DNA of 26,843 nucleotides from Streptomyces katrae. GTDB lineage: Bacteria > Actinomycetota > Actinomycetes > Streptomycetales > Streptomycetaceae. The notes below the pieces were generated by a model that worked only from the letters and a program-made list of their open reading frames with translations, ran no database searches and was not told the origin of the DNA. Of the stretch, positions 18,763 through 26,843 are shown piece by piece. The stretch's first letter is position 1. Each line of letters starts with the position of its first letter. A program made the translations under genes and the position numbers. The stretch covers positions 1-26,843 of the forward strand of contig NZ_JZWV01000105.1 of the NCBI RefSeq assembly GCF_000966975.1, in the 5' to 3' direction.

Positions 18763-18785
18763 GGCGCTTCGGTCTCCGATCTCGG

Positions 18786-19532
18786 TCACTTCTCTACGTA
18801 ACGCAGGGAACGCAGTCCGCGTTCCAGATGCCAGTGCAGATAGGCGGAGACGAGTCCGCTCCCCTCGCGCACGTGCCGCGGCTCCGCCGCGTCGGCTGTC
18901 GGCCAGTCCCCCGTCAGCAGGGCGCTGAGCAGCCCGATGGCCTCAGCAGATGGTACGACGCTTCCGGGGACCCGGCAGTCGCCGCATATGACCCCGCCGG
19001 CGGCGACGGAAAAGTGCCGGTTGGGGCCGTGGATGCCGCATTTCGCGCAGTCCTCGAAGCTGGGCGCGTAGCCGTTGACGGCCAGGGAGCGCAGCAGGAA
19101 GGCGTCGAGGATCAGATGCGGTTCGTGCTCGCCGCGCGAGAGCGTGCGCAGGGCGCCGACCAGCAGCAGGTACTGCTGCACGGCGGGTTCGCCCTCGTTC
19201 TCGGTGAACCGCTCGGCGGTCTCCAGCATGGCGGTGCCGGCGGTGTAGCGGGCGTAGTCGGTGACGATGCCGTTGCCGTAGGGGGCGATGATCTCGGTCT
19301 GGGTGCACAGCGGCAGGCTGCGGCCGACCAGCTCGCTGCCCCGGGCGAAGAACTGCACGTCGGCGTGGGAGAAAGGTTCCAGCCGGGCACCGAACTTGGA
19401 CTTGGTGCGGCGTACTCCGCGGGCGACGGCCCGTACGCGGCCGTGGCCGCGGGTGAGCAGCGTGATGATGCGGTCCGCCTCGCCCAGCTTCTGGGTGCGC
19501 AGCACGATGCCGTCGTCGCGGAACAGACTCAT
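18786..19532 (-). CDS. recO: DNA repair protein RecO
   Basis: A 248-residue RecF-pathway mediator that helps load RecA on single-stranded DNA and anneals complementary strands. The N-terminal OB fold is [43 protein letters not shown] four-cysteine zinc motif, C162-x2-C165 and C183-x2-C186, lies in the C-terminal part, as expected for this family. The ATG at 19532 gives the standard start; no strong ribosome binding site is visible. uppS follows immediately downstream, the common actinobacterial arrangement. Confidence 0.95.
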   Translation of the reverse strand: MSLFRDDGIVLRTQKLGEADRIITLLTRGHGRVRAVARGVRRTKSKFGARLEPFSHADVQFFARGSELVGRSLPLCTQTEIIAPYGNGIVTDYARYTAGTAMLETAERFTENEGEPAVQQYLLLVGALRTLSRGEHEPHLILDAFLLRSLAVNGYAPSFEDCAKCGIHGPNRHFSVAAGGVICGDCRVPGSVVPSAEAIGLLSALLTGDWPTADAAEPRHVREGSGLVSAYLHWHLERGLRSLRYVEK

Positions 19533-19565
19533 GCGCCCATTGTCCCCTGTGCGCGGACAGCACCG

Positions 19566-19598
19566 GCCCCCGTCCGGCAGCGGTATCCGGACGGGGGC
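19566..19598 (-). terminator. Terminator of the NCS2 permease gene
   Basis: A perfect 12-bp stem GCCCCCGTCCGG/CCGGACGGGGGC with a 9-nt loop, 31 bases beyond the permease stop. Confidence 0.85.
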
Positions 19599-19629
19599 GG
19601 CACCCCTTGGGAGGATCTGGGGGCGGCTG

Positions 19630-21342
19630 TCAGACGGCGGGCGCTCCCGCCTCGTCGGCCTCCTCGGCCGCGGCCTCAGCCGCGCCGTCCTTCACGGAGC
19701 CGTCCTTGGCGGAGCCGTCCTTGGCGGAGCCGTCCTTGGCGGAGCCGTCCTTGGCGGAGCCGTCCTTGGCGGCACTGTCCTTGGCGGCACTGTCCTTCGC
19801 CGCGCCGTCCTCCGCCGCGCCGTCCTTCACCGTGTCCGCCTTCGCCGTGTCCGCCTTCGCGGAGCCGGCCTTCTCGGCGGCCGCGGGGGCGGTCGTCGGC
19901 TGGGCGGGCAGCTCGGCGTGCCCGGTCAGGTTCTCGGCCAGCGTCTCGGCCAGGGCCTCGGCCGCGGGGACGTTCTGCGCGTCGTCCTTGGCCAGGCCGT
20001 TGAAGACCAGGTTCAGGATGATGGCGGCGCTGGCACCGAGGGTCACACCGCTGTTGAGGAGCGAGGACAGGTCCGCGCCCATGTGCTTGTCGAAGTAGGC
20101 CGGAACCGTGGCGGGGAAGAGCGCGAAGGCCAGCGAGACGCCGACGATCAGGGCGTTCTTCTCCTCCTTGAGGTCCACCTTGGCCAGGGTCTGGATGCCG
20201 GCGAGGGCGACCATGCCGAACATCACGGTGGCGGCGCCGCCGAGGACGCCCGGCGGGACGGAGGCGACGATCGCGGCGGCCTTGGGGAGCAGACCGAGCA
20301 CGATCATGATGGCGCCGGCCGCCACGACCACGAAGCGGCTCTTGACCTTGGTCATCCGCACCAGGCCGACGTTCTCGGCGAAGGCGACGTACGGGAAGGA
20401 GTTGAGGATGCCGCCGAGGGCGGTGGCGGCGCCGTCGGCGCGCAGGGCGCGGGCGACGGTCTCGCTGTCGACCTCCTTGCCGACGATGTCTCCGACGGCG
20501 TAGGTGTCACCGGTCGTCTCGACCATGGTGATCAGCATGACGATCAGCATGAGGAGGATCGGGAACCATTCGAACTTCGGGGCGCCGAAGTGGAAGGGGG
20601 TGGTGACGCCGATCCAGTCGGACTTGCCGACGTCGCCGAACTCGGCGTCGCCGAGCAGGAAGGCGGCGGCCGTGCCGCCGACCAGGCCGAGCAGGATGGC
20701 GATGCTGCGCAGGAAGGGTCCGCCGAACTTCATCAGGACGAGGATGAAGAGCATCGTGCCGCCGGCGTAGGCCAGCTGCGTCGGGACTCCGCCGTCGGCG
20801 ATGGTGGGGGCGCCGCCGGCCGCGTCCTTGAGGCCGACCGGGACCAGGACGATGCCGAGGACCGTGATGACGGTGCCGGTGACGACCGGCGGGAAGAGCC
20901 TCATGACCGCGCGGAAGGCCTTGGGGGGCAGCCAGGCGAAGGCGAAGGTCGCGAGACCGGCCGTGATGACGGCGCCGTAGATGACCAGCAGGGCGGCCGC
21001 TCCGCCGCCGGCGCCGAGGCCGATGGCGATCATCGGGGAGACCGCGGTGAAGGTCACGCCCTGGATCAGCGGGAGCCGGGCGCCGACGCGGCCGACGCCG
21101 AAGGCCTGGATGATCGAGGCGATACCGCAGGTGAAGAGGTCCGCGTTGATCAGGTAGACCAGCTGTTCAGGGCTCAGCTTCAGCGCACTGCCGACGATGA
21201 TCGGGACGATCACCGCGCCGGCGTAGAAGGCGAGTACGTGCTGGAAGCCGTACAGCGCGAGCTTGGGGAGGGGGAGCACCTCGTCGACCGGGTGCGAGCT
21301 CTGCTCTCCGCTTGCGGAAAGCCGGGCGGCGACACGTGCCAT
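19630..21342 (-). CDS. NCS2 family nucleobase (uracil/xanthine) permease with repetitive C-terminal tail
   Basis: A proton- or sodium-coupled purine/pyrimidine transporter of the nucleobase:cation symporter-2 family in the cytoplasmic membrane. Residues 1 to about 455 form the 14-helix transport core, with the family motifs GFQHVLAFYAGAVIVP (Q34-H35), VETTGDTYAVGD (E275) and AENVGLVRMTKVKSR (E323-N324) in the substrate-site signature. The substrate is not certain; xanthine, uric acid or uracil are the family choices. The last 115 residues are outside the family: an Ala/Lys/Asp-rich tail, with residues 491-555 built from 13 five-residue units such as AKDGS. This tail is hydrophilic and probably disordered in the cytoplasm. 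The ATG at 21342 follows AAGGCAGAG; a TTG at 21360 is less likely. The gene is monocistronic. Confidence 0.92.
   Translation of the reverse strand: MARVAARLSASGEQSSHPVDEVLPLPKLALYGFQHVLAFYAGAVIVPIIVGSALKLSPEQLVYLINADLFTCGIASIIQAFGVGRVGARLPLIQGVTFTAVSPMIAIGLGAGGGAAALLVIYGAVITAGLATFAFAWLPPKAFRAVMRLFPPVVTGTVITVLGIVLVPVGLKDAAGGAPTIADGGVPTQLAYAGGTMLFILVLMKFGGPFLRSIAILLGLVGGTAAAFLLGDAEFGDVGKSDWIGVTTPFHFGAPKFEWFPILLMLIVMLITMVETTGDTYAVGDIVGKEVDSETVARALRADGAATALGGILNSFPYVAFAENVGLVRMTKVKSRFVVVAAGAIMIVLGLLPKAAAIVASVPPGVLGGAATVMFGMVALAGIQTLAKVDLKEEKNALIVGVSLAFALFPATVPAYFDKHMGADLSSLLNSGVTLGASAAIILNLVFNGLAKDDAQNVPAAEALAETLAENLTGHAELPAQPTTAPAAAEKAGSAKADTAKADTVKDGAAEDGAAKDSAAKDSAAKDGSAKDGSAKDGSAKDGSAKDGSVKDGAAEAAAEEADEAGAPAV
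19681..19875 (-). repeat. Thirteen tandem 15-bp repeats in the permease tail
   Basis: The unit GGAGCCGTCCTTGGC (plus strand) occurs five times without change at 19696-19770. It is flanked by one and seven diverged 15-bp units. The unit length is a multiple of three, so copy-number change would keep the frame and alter only the length of the tail. Confidence 0.93.
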
Positions 21343-21848
21343 CTCTGCCTTGCCCTTCAAGGAGGTAGGTAATTGAGAGGAATCTGGTTATCCCCCGGGC
21401 CGGAGTGGGTCGTTAGCCCGTTGGTCCGCCGGGGGTTGTCAGTGGGAACACGCGATCTCGTCGTGTGACCGGAATTGAACGCCTGTGGAAGTACTCACAG
21501 ATATCGGAGACTGCTACAAAGAGTCGACCTTCCGGGACGCCGTCTCTGGAGCTTCCTCCAATGGCGGCGGCCCGTGTACACGGGTATGGGAGCCAGGTCT
21601 TCCGCAGTGCCGTTCCCCCTGCACACCTGCGAAGTTTCCAGTCCTGACAGGGGATTTACGGGTTCGCAAGCCTTCTGCCACGCAAATCAGAGGAGGCAAT
21701 TCCGGCCGTCCGGAATGCGGAAATTTTGTACGGAATCAGGGACTCCACCCCTTGCGGGGACATCAGGGAACTCCGTTTCCGGCCGGTACGGCCCAATCGT
21801 TACCTCCCGGACGCCCACATGCCGGGATTTCGCCTCCTGAAACGCGTG
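21343..21848. other. Long AT-richer non-coding region upstream of the NCS2 permease
   Basis: About 500 bases without a credible gene. Base composition is visibly less GC-rich than the neighbours, and the short open frames lack ribosome binding sites and codon bias. It must hold the permease promoter, which I could not place. An 18-bp inverted repeat ATTCCGG-ccgt-CCGGAAT occurs at 21699-21716. The purine-rich AAGGAGGT at 21359-21366 is on the plus strand, not the permease strand. Confidence 0.55.
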
Positions 21849-21879
21849 CGGGCCCGGCGGAAAACCTCCGCCGGGCCCG
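21849..21879 (-). terminator. Terminator of the TerB-like gene
   Basis: A perfect 13-bp stem (21849-21861 with 21867-21879) with a 5-nt loop, 24 bases beyond the stop codon at 21904. Confidence 0.85.
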
Positions 21880-21903
21880 GATCCGCGTACGTGCGGACGG
21901 CTT

Positions 21904-22599
21904 CTAGGGCGCGCGCACCGCCGACAGCAGTCCGGCCACCTCGTCCGAACCCATCCGCAGCGCGGCGCCCACGGTGGCGAGCACCTCGCGCTCGGCCGGG
22001 GTGTAGGGCCCGTCCGCGAGGGCGATGCGGGCACCCTGCAGCAGGATCGATTCGCGGCCGGGGGCGGCCAGGTGCGCCGCGAGCGGTTCCAGCGCCTCGT
22101 GGAGCTCGATCGACAGCGCCGCCCCGCAGCATTCGGGCCCCTCGTACAGCCCCAGCCGGCCCTCGTCGGTGGCCAGCGCCTCCACGAGGGACTCCAGCTG
22201 TTCCTCCGTGCAGTCCGTGAACCCGGCGCCGCGTACGGCGGACACGGCGGCCTCCAGGGCGCTCTGCGAGGCGGTCCCGCCCGCGGCGAGCACGGCGAGC
22301 GTCACGGTGTGCACGGCGTCCCGCAGGAGTGAGGAGAAGCGGGTGGTGGTGAGGTGGTCCAGCACCTCGGTGCCGAAGCGCTCCCGGCAGGCCTGGCACT
22401 CGACGACCGGGCCGGCCTGTCCGCGCGGCAGCAGCGGCAGTCCGAGCACGGTGAACCGGCGGCGCCCGGTGCGCCGGCGGTAGTTGCGGTCACCGCCGCA
22501 GCCGGGGCAGAAGAACTCCCCGTCGCCCACGGTGTTCCAGCTGGTACGGATGCCCCAGAGCGTCAGCTTCCGGCCGTCCCCACCCCGAACTGGCAGCAC
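21904..22599 (-). CDS. Zinc-ribbon protein with TerB-like C-terminal domain
   Basis: A 231-residue cytoplasmic protein. The N-terminal third contains a zinc-ribbon pattern: FFCPGCGGDRNYRRRTGRRRFTVLGLPL, followed about 40 residues later by VECQACRERFG, giving two CxxC pairs. The C-terminal half is helical and resembles the TerB (tellurite-resistance) family, ending QGARIALADGPYTPAEREVLATVGAALRM, which is the TerB acidic/PYT region. A role in tellurite resistance is not implied, because no other ter genes are near. The GTG at 22599 has GGAGG six bases upstream; a TTG at 22626 would add nine residues without support. Confidence 0.8.
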   Translation of the reverse strand: MLPVRGGDGRKLTLWGIRTSWNTVGDGEFFCPGCGGDRNYRRRTGRRRFTVLGLPLLPRGQAGPVVECQACRERFGTEVLDHLTTTRFSSLLRDAVHTVTLAVLAAGGTASQSALEAAVSAVRGAGFTDCTEEQLESLVEALATDEGRLGLYEGPECCGAALSIELHEALEPLAAHLAAPGRESILLQGARIALADGPYTPAEREVLATVGAALRMGSDEVAGLLSAVRAP

Positions 22600-22697
22600 G
22601 TCGCACCTCCGTAACTCCCCGGGCAACGACGCCGGGTTGGCGTGATGTTAGCCACATCGGTGAGTGTGCGTCAGTCGTGCGACAAGACAACATGGGC

Positions 22698-22730
22698 CCG
22701 GGGGCGCACTTGGCCGATCTGCGCCCCCGG
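22698..22730 (-). terminator. Strong hairpin in the leuA to TerB-like gap
   Basis: A perfect 11-bp stem CCGGGGGCGCA/TGCGCCCCCGG with an 11-nt loop. It lies about 45 bases beyond the leuA terminator and may be a back-up terminator; it could also shape the leader of the TerB-like gene. Confidence 0.5.
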
Positions 22731-22773
22731 CCGACGGCCCGCCGAGGCCCTGTCGACGGCCCCGGACGCACGG

Positions 22774-22812
22774 CGGAGCCCCGCCCCTCCGGGTGGAGGG
22801 AACGGGGCTCCG
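22774..22812 (-). terminator. Terminator of leuA
   Basis: A 10-bp outer stem CGGAGCCCCG/CGGGGCTCCG (22774-22783, 22803-22812) continues into an inner CCCTCC/GGAGGG stem with a GGGT loop, 11 bases past the leuA stop. Confidence 0.85.
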
Positions 22813-22823
22813 TCAGGGGTGGT

Positions 22824-24689
<1,866 letters not shown>

Positions 24690-24708
<19 letters not shown>

Positions 24709-24737
24709 CAGCTAAGGAGAAGCAGCCCGAAACGCAT
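24690..24737 (-). CDS. leuA leader peptide with four consecutive leucine codons
   Basis: A 15-codon open frame, MRFGLLLLSCRGEGL, ends about 100 bases before leuA on the same strand. Its codons 5-8 are all leucine (CTG CTT CTC CTT), using codons that are rare in this genome such as CTT twice. Such peptides before leuA sense charged leucyl-tRNA by ribosome stalling; leucine leader peptides upstream of actinobacterial leuA are an established pattern. Its 3' end forms one arm of the leader hairpin. No strong Shine-Dalgarno sequence precedes it; a TAGGCT box 9 bases upstream might even make it leaderless. Confidence 0.78.
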
Positions 24738-24785
24738 GATGGGCCGAGCCTAACCGAGCCGCGCCGTGTCGCGAGGACCTGTTTC

Positions 24786-24815
24786 AGTATGCAAGACCGG
24801 CGCGTCCGTTTTGCA
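24786..24815 (-). promoter_or_regulatory. Candidate leuA promoter
   Basis: On the minus strand TGCAAA (24815-24810) and CATACT (24791-24786) are spaced by 18 bp. A transcript starting near 24779 would have a leader of about 190 nt containing the peptide. The -35 match is weak. Confidence 0.4.
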
Positions 24816-24916
24816 CCCTTTGTGACCCAGAACTCCATTCCTCCCGCGAGGTCCGGCGGATCCGTCAACATGGCGCGACGTCTTTGAGACAACCGAATGA
24901 ATCATGCTCGCCGGTA

Positions 24917-24932
24917 GTGACACAGAGGTCAC
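24917..24932 (+). promoter_or_regulatory. Inverted repeat upstream of the M4 protease gene
   Basis: GTGAC-acagag-GTCAC lies 20 bases before the ATG at 24953. It could be an operator or part of the promoter; only the symmetry is seen. Confidence 0.3.
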
Positions 24933-24952
24933 CCACTGCCACATTTCCGGGC

Positions 24953-26032
24953 ATGGATGCCTTCCTTCCCCACGGACACGCCCCCCACCACCCCGTCTTC
25001 TGCACCGTGGTGCCGCCGCACCTGCTGGACAAGGCCGCCCGGTCCGCCGACACCGCCCGTGCCGACGCCGCGCAGCGCACCCTGGAGACCGACGCCCTCC
25101 TGCGCACCCGGCGCCGGATCAGCACCGTCCGGGGGATCGTCCCGGCCGAGGCCGACGCCTCCGCCCCCGAGGGGCCGCGGCGCACGATCTACGACGCCCA
25201 GCACCACACCCGGCTGCCCGGGAAGAAGGTCCGCGCGGAGGGCGCCGACGCCGCCAAGGACGCCACCGTGAACCGCGCGTACGCCGGCCTCGGGGCCACG
25301 TACGAACTCTTCCTCAAGGGCTACGGCCGCCGCTCGATCGACGGCTCCGGCCTGCCGCTGGACGCGAGCGTGCACTACGGCGAGGACTACAACAACGCCT
25401 TTTGGGACGGGCAGCAGATGGTCTTCGGCGACGGGGACGGGGACCTGTTCCTGGACTTCACCGTCTCGGTGGACGTCATCGGGCACGAGCTGACCCACGG
25501 CGTCACCCAGTACACCGCCAACCTCGACTATCACGGCCAGTCCGGCGCCCTCAACGAGTCCATGTCGGACGTCTTCGGCTCGCTGATCAAGCAGTACTCG
25601 CTCGGCCAGACCGCCGACCAGGCGGACTGGCTGATCGGAGCCGGGCTGCTCGGCCCCAACGTCACCGGGGTCGCGCTGCGCTCGATGAAGGCGCCGGGGA
25701 CCGCGTACGACGACGACGAGCTCGGCAAGGACCCGCAGCCGGCGACGATGGACGGCTACGTGACCACCTCGCGCGACAACGGGGGCGTCCACATCAACTC
25801 CGGCATCCCCAATCACGCCTTCTACATCGTGGCGACCGAACTGGGCGGCAAGGCCTGGGAGCGGGCCGGACAGATCTGGTACGACACCCTGACCGGCGGG
25901 CAGCTGGAGTCCCGGGCGGACTTCAGGGACTTCGCCCGGCTGTCGGTCGCGGCGGCCGTCGCCCGGTACGGGGAGGGCGGCGCCGAGCACCAGGCGCTCC
26001 AGAAGGCCTGGGCGGCCGTCGGCCTGGCGTAG
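24953..26032 (+). CDS. Protealysin-like M4 family metalloprotease
   Basis: A zinc endopeptidase of the thermolysin family. The 359-residue protein has the zinc motif H178-E-L-T-H182 in VDVIGHELTHGVTQYTA, the third ligand E202 (GALNESMSDVFG) exactly 20 residues after H182 as in thermolysin, and the catalytic-site histidine H280 in DNGGVHINSGIPNHAFY. There is no signal peptide and no long FTP/PepSY propeptide. Instead the N-terminus has a short protealysin-type propeptide (about residues 1-75) with the VFCTVVPPHLL motif, so the enzyme is probably made and kept inside the cell in latent form. The ATG at 24953 was chosen since extension to 24884 has no support. The gene is followed after 22 bases by the emfourin gene, a likely operon. 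It is divergent from leuA. Confidence 0.93.
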   Translation: MDAFLPHGHAPHHPVFCTVVPPHLLDKAARSADTARADAAQRTLETDALLRTRRRISTVRGIVPAEADASAPEGPRRTIYDAQHHTRLPGKKVRAEGADAAKDATVNRAYAGLGATYELFLKGYGRRSIDGSGLPLDASVHYGEDYNNAFWDGQQMVFGDGDGDLFLDFTVSVDVIGHELTHGVTQYTANLDYHGQSGALNESMSDVFGSLIKQYSLGQTADQADWLIGAGLLGPNVTGVALRSMKAPGTAYDDDELGKDPQPATMDGYVTTSRDNGGVHINSGIPNHAFYIVATELGGKAWERAGQIWYDTLTGGQLESRADFRDFARLSVAAAVARYGEGGAEHQALQKAWAAVGLA

Positions 26033-26054
26033 GAATGCGGGTAGGAATGCCGGC

Positions 26055-26327
26055 ATGAAGATCGAAGTGGTACGGACGGGCGGATTCGCGGGGATCGAGC
26101 GCCGGGCCGAGGTGGACACCTCGGGCCGGCCCGACGAACGGGAGTGGCAGGCCCTGGCCCAGCTGGCCCTGCACCCCCACCCCCGGGCCGCCGAGGGCCC
26201 CGGCCGCGTCCGGGACGGCTTCGCGTACCGCATCACGGTGGACGGACGGACGGTGTCCTGCCACGACCCCCACCTCACGGACGCCCAGCGCAACCTGATC
26301 ACCCGGGTGCTGAAGGAAGGCGCGTAG
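26055..26327 (+). CDS. Emfourin-like inhibitor of the M4 protease
   Basis: A 90-residue protein beginning MKIEVVRTGGFAGIERRAEVDTSG and ending DAQRNLITRVLKEGA. I recognise this as the protealysin-associated small protein family whose Serratia member, emfourin, is a slow-tight inhibitor of protealysin. No signal peptide is present, consistent with an inhibitor that works in the cytoplasm on the neighbouring enzyme. The start ATG at 26055 follows TAGGAATG, a weak ribosome binding site, so translation may depend on coupling to the protease gene. Family assignment is from recalled similarity and from the M4 neighbour. Confidence 0.85.
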   Translation: MKIEVVRTGGFAGIERRAEVDTSGRPDEREWQALAQLALHPHPRAAEGPGRVRDGFAYRITVDGRTVSCHDPHLTDAQRNLITRVLKEGA

Positions 26328-26341
26328 CGGCGGGCCCCCGC

Positions 26342-26375
26342 CCGGCCCGGCCCGGAATACGGGTGCCCGGGCCGG
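26342..26375 (+). terminator. Terminator of the protease-inhibitor operon
   Basis: An outer 9-bp stem CCGGCCCGG/CCGGGCCGG (26342-26350, 26367-26375) with an inner CCCG/CGGG stem, 14 bases after the emfourin stop. Confidence 0.75.
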
Positions 26376-26397
26376 ACGGTCCTGCTTGGATGACCGG

Positions 26398-26843
26398 GTG
26401 ACCGAAAAGATCTTGGACGTCCTGGAGCAGTACTACGACACCGTGCCCCGCCGGGGCGGCGCCCGGGCTGAGGACTTCGGCCCGCTGACCCTGTTCGTAC
26501 AGGAGGGGAACGGCTGGTCCTACTACGCGCGGCCCTCGCTCGGGGGCGCCGACGCCACCCCGGCGGATGTACGGAAGGTGCTGGAGAGGCAGAGGGAGCT
26601 GGAGGTGCCCGAGGCCTTCGAATGGGTGGCCGAAACCAGTCCCTCCCTGCGGGCCGCCGTGGAAGCGGCGGGGCTGCCCGTCCACGCGCATCCGCTGATG
26701 GTGCTGGACGCCGCTGCCGAGCCGCTCGCCCCGCATCCTGAGGTACGCGCCCTCGGCGCCGAGGACCCGCTGCTCGCGGCCGCCGTGACGGTGGCGGGGA
26801 TGGCCTTCCGCGAGCCGGGCACGGGCCTCGGGCAGGCCGGGCC
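26398..26843 (+). CDS. GNAT family acetyltransferase, 3' end beyond the window
   Basis: The frame from GTG 26398 (VTEKILDVLEQYYDTVPRRGG) stays open to the window end, 148 codons. The sequence resembles actinobacterial two-domain GNAT proteins: an N-terminal half with GWSYYARPSL, FEWVAETSPSLRAAVEAAGLPVHAHPLMVL, and the beginning of the catalytic domain near VAGMAFREPG. The acetyl-CoA motif would lie outside the window, so the acetyltransferase call rests on N-terminal likeness. An ATG at 26390 is out of frame and stops at once (ATGACCGGGTGA), with its TGA overlapping this GTG. Confidence 0.72.
   Translation, partial: MTEKILDVLEQYYDTVPRRGGARAEDFGPLTLFVQEGNGWSYYARPSLGGADATPADVRKVLERQRELEVPEAFEWVAETSPSLRAAVEAAGLPVHAHPLMVLDAAAEPLAPHPEVRALGAEDPLLAAAVTVAGMAFREPGTGLGQAG

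Noticed and set aside
21373..21468. A 31-codon plus-strand frame starting with TTG after a perfect AAGGAGGT
   Set aside because: The Shine-Dalgarno match is striking, but the start is a weak TTG, the codons are not those of this genome (it includes TTA), and there is no recognisable product. Chance is more likely.
21659..21680. GGGTTCGCAAGCC resembling a tRNA T-arm
   Set aside because: No acceptor or anticodon stem can be formed around it at tRNA spacing.
21475..21907. Plus-strand frames of 121-140 codons in the gap upstream of the permease
   Set aside because: No ribosome binding site, no third-position GC bias and no family likeness; they end in or overlap the TerB-like gene's terminator.
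21904..22599. Tellurite-resistance determinant
   Set aside because: Only a TerB-like domain is present; none of terA, terC, terD, terE or terZ is in the window.

Overview
This window looks like core chromosome of a Streptomyces or a close relative. GC content is very high, third codon positions are almost always G or C, GTG and TTG starts are common, and several promoters sit so close to the start codon that the transcripts are probably leaderless. The order glyS-znuACB-zur-uppS-recO, followed further on by leuA and an M4 protease, matches what I remember of the Streptomyces coelicolor chromosome (recalled, not searched).

Layout. 1-2586 (+): the 3' part of nirB and all of nirD, an assimilatory NADH-nitrite reductase. 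2595-4234 (-): a VOC/glyoxalase-fold protein and a winged-helix regulator. 4602-8874 (-): ppdK and dusB with their terminators; a 21-bp perfect palindrome lies between them. 8926-10471 (+): a 14-helix DHA2-type drug exporter broken by a 10-bp tandem duplication. 10527-12220 (+): an aldo/keto reductase behind a 32-bp palindromic operator, then a TetR regulator. 12366-13079 (+): a VC0807-family membrane protein. 13156-14538 (-): glyS. 14658-17833 (+): a zinc island with two Zur boxes, znuA, znuC, znuB and zur. 17941-19532 (-): recO and uppS, translationally close. 19630-21342 (-): an NCS2 nucleobase permease with a repetitive C-terminal tail. 21904-22599 (-): a zinc-ribbon/TerB-like protein. 22824-24737 (-): leuA with a leader peptide containing four consecutive leucine codons. 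24953-26327 (+): a cytoplasmic protealysin-like M4 protease and its probable inhibitor emfourin. 26398-end (+): a partial GNAT acetyltransferase.

How the parts work together. The zinc genes form a closed circuit: Zur sits at the end of the uptake cluster it probably controls through the boxes at znuA. leuA is preceded by RNA that could couple leucine supply to translation of leuA. The protease and inhibitor form a toxin/antidote-like pair. The aldo/keto reductase, TetR protein and disrupted exporter may be the remains of a small inducible detoxification locus.

The most unusual items are the exporter frameshift, the leuA leader with its alternative pairing to the leuA ribosome binding site, the protease-emfourin pair, the 15-bp repeats in the permease tail, and several long unassigned palindromes. 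No tRNA, rRNA, CRISPR array, insertion sequence or prophage gene was seen.
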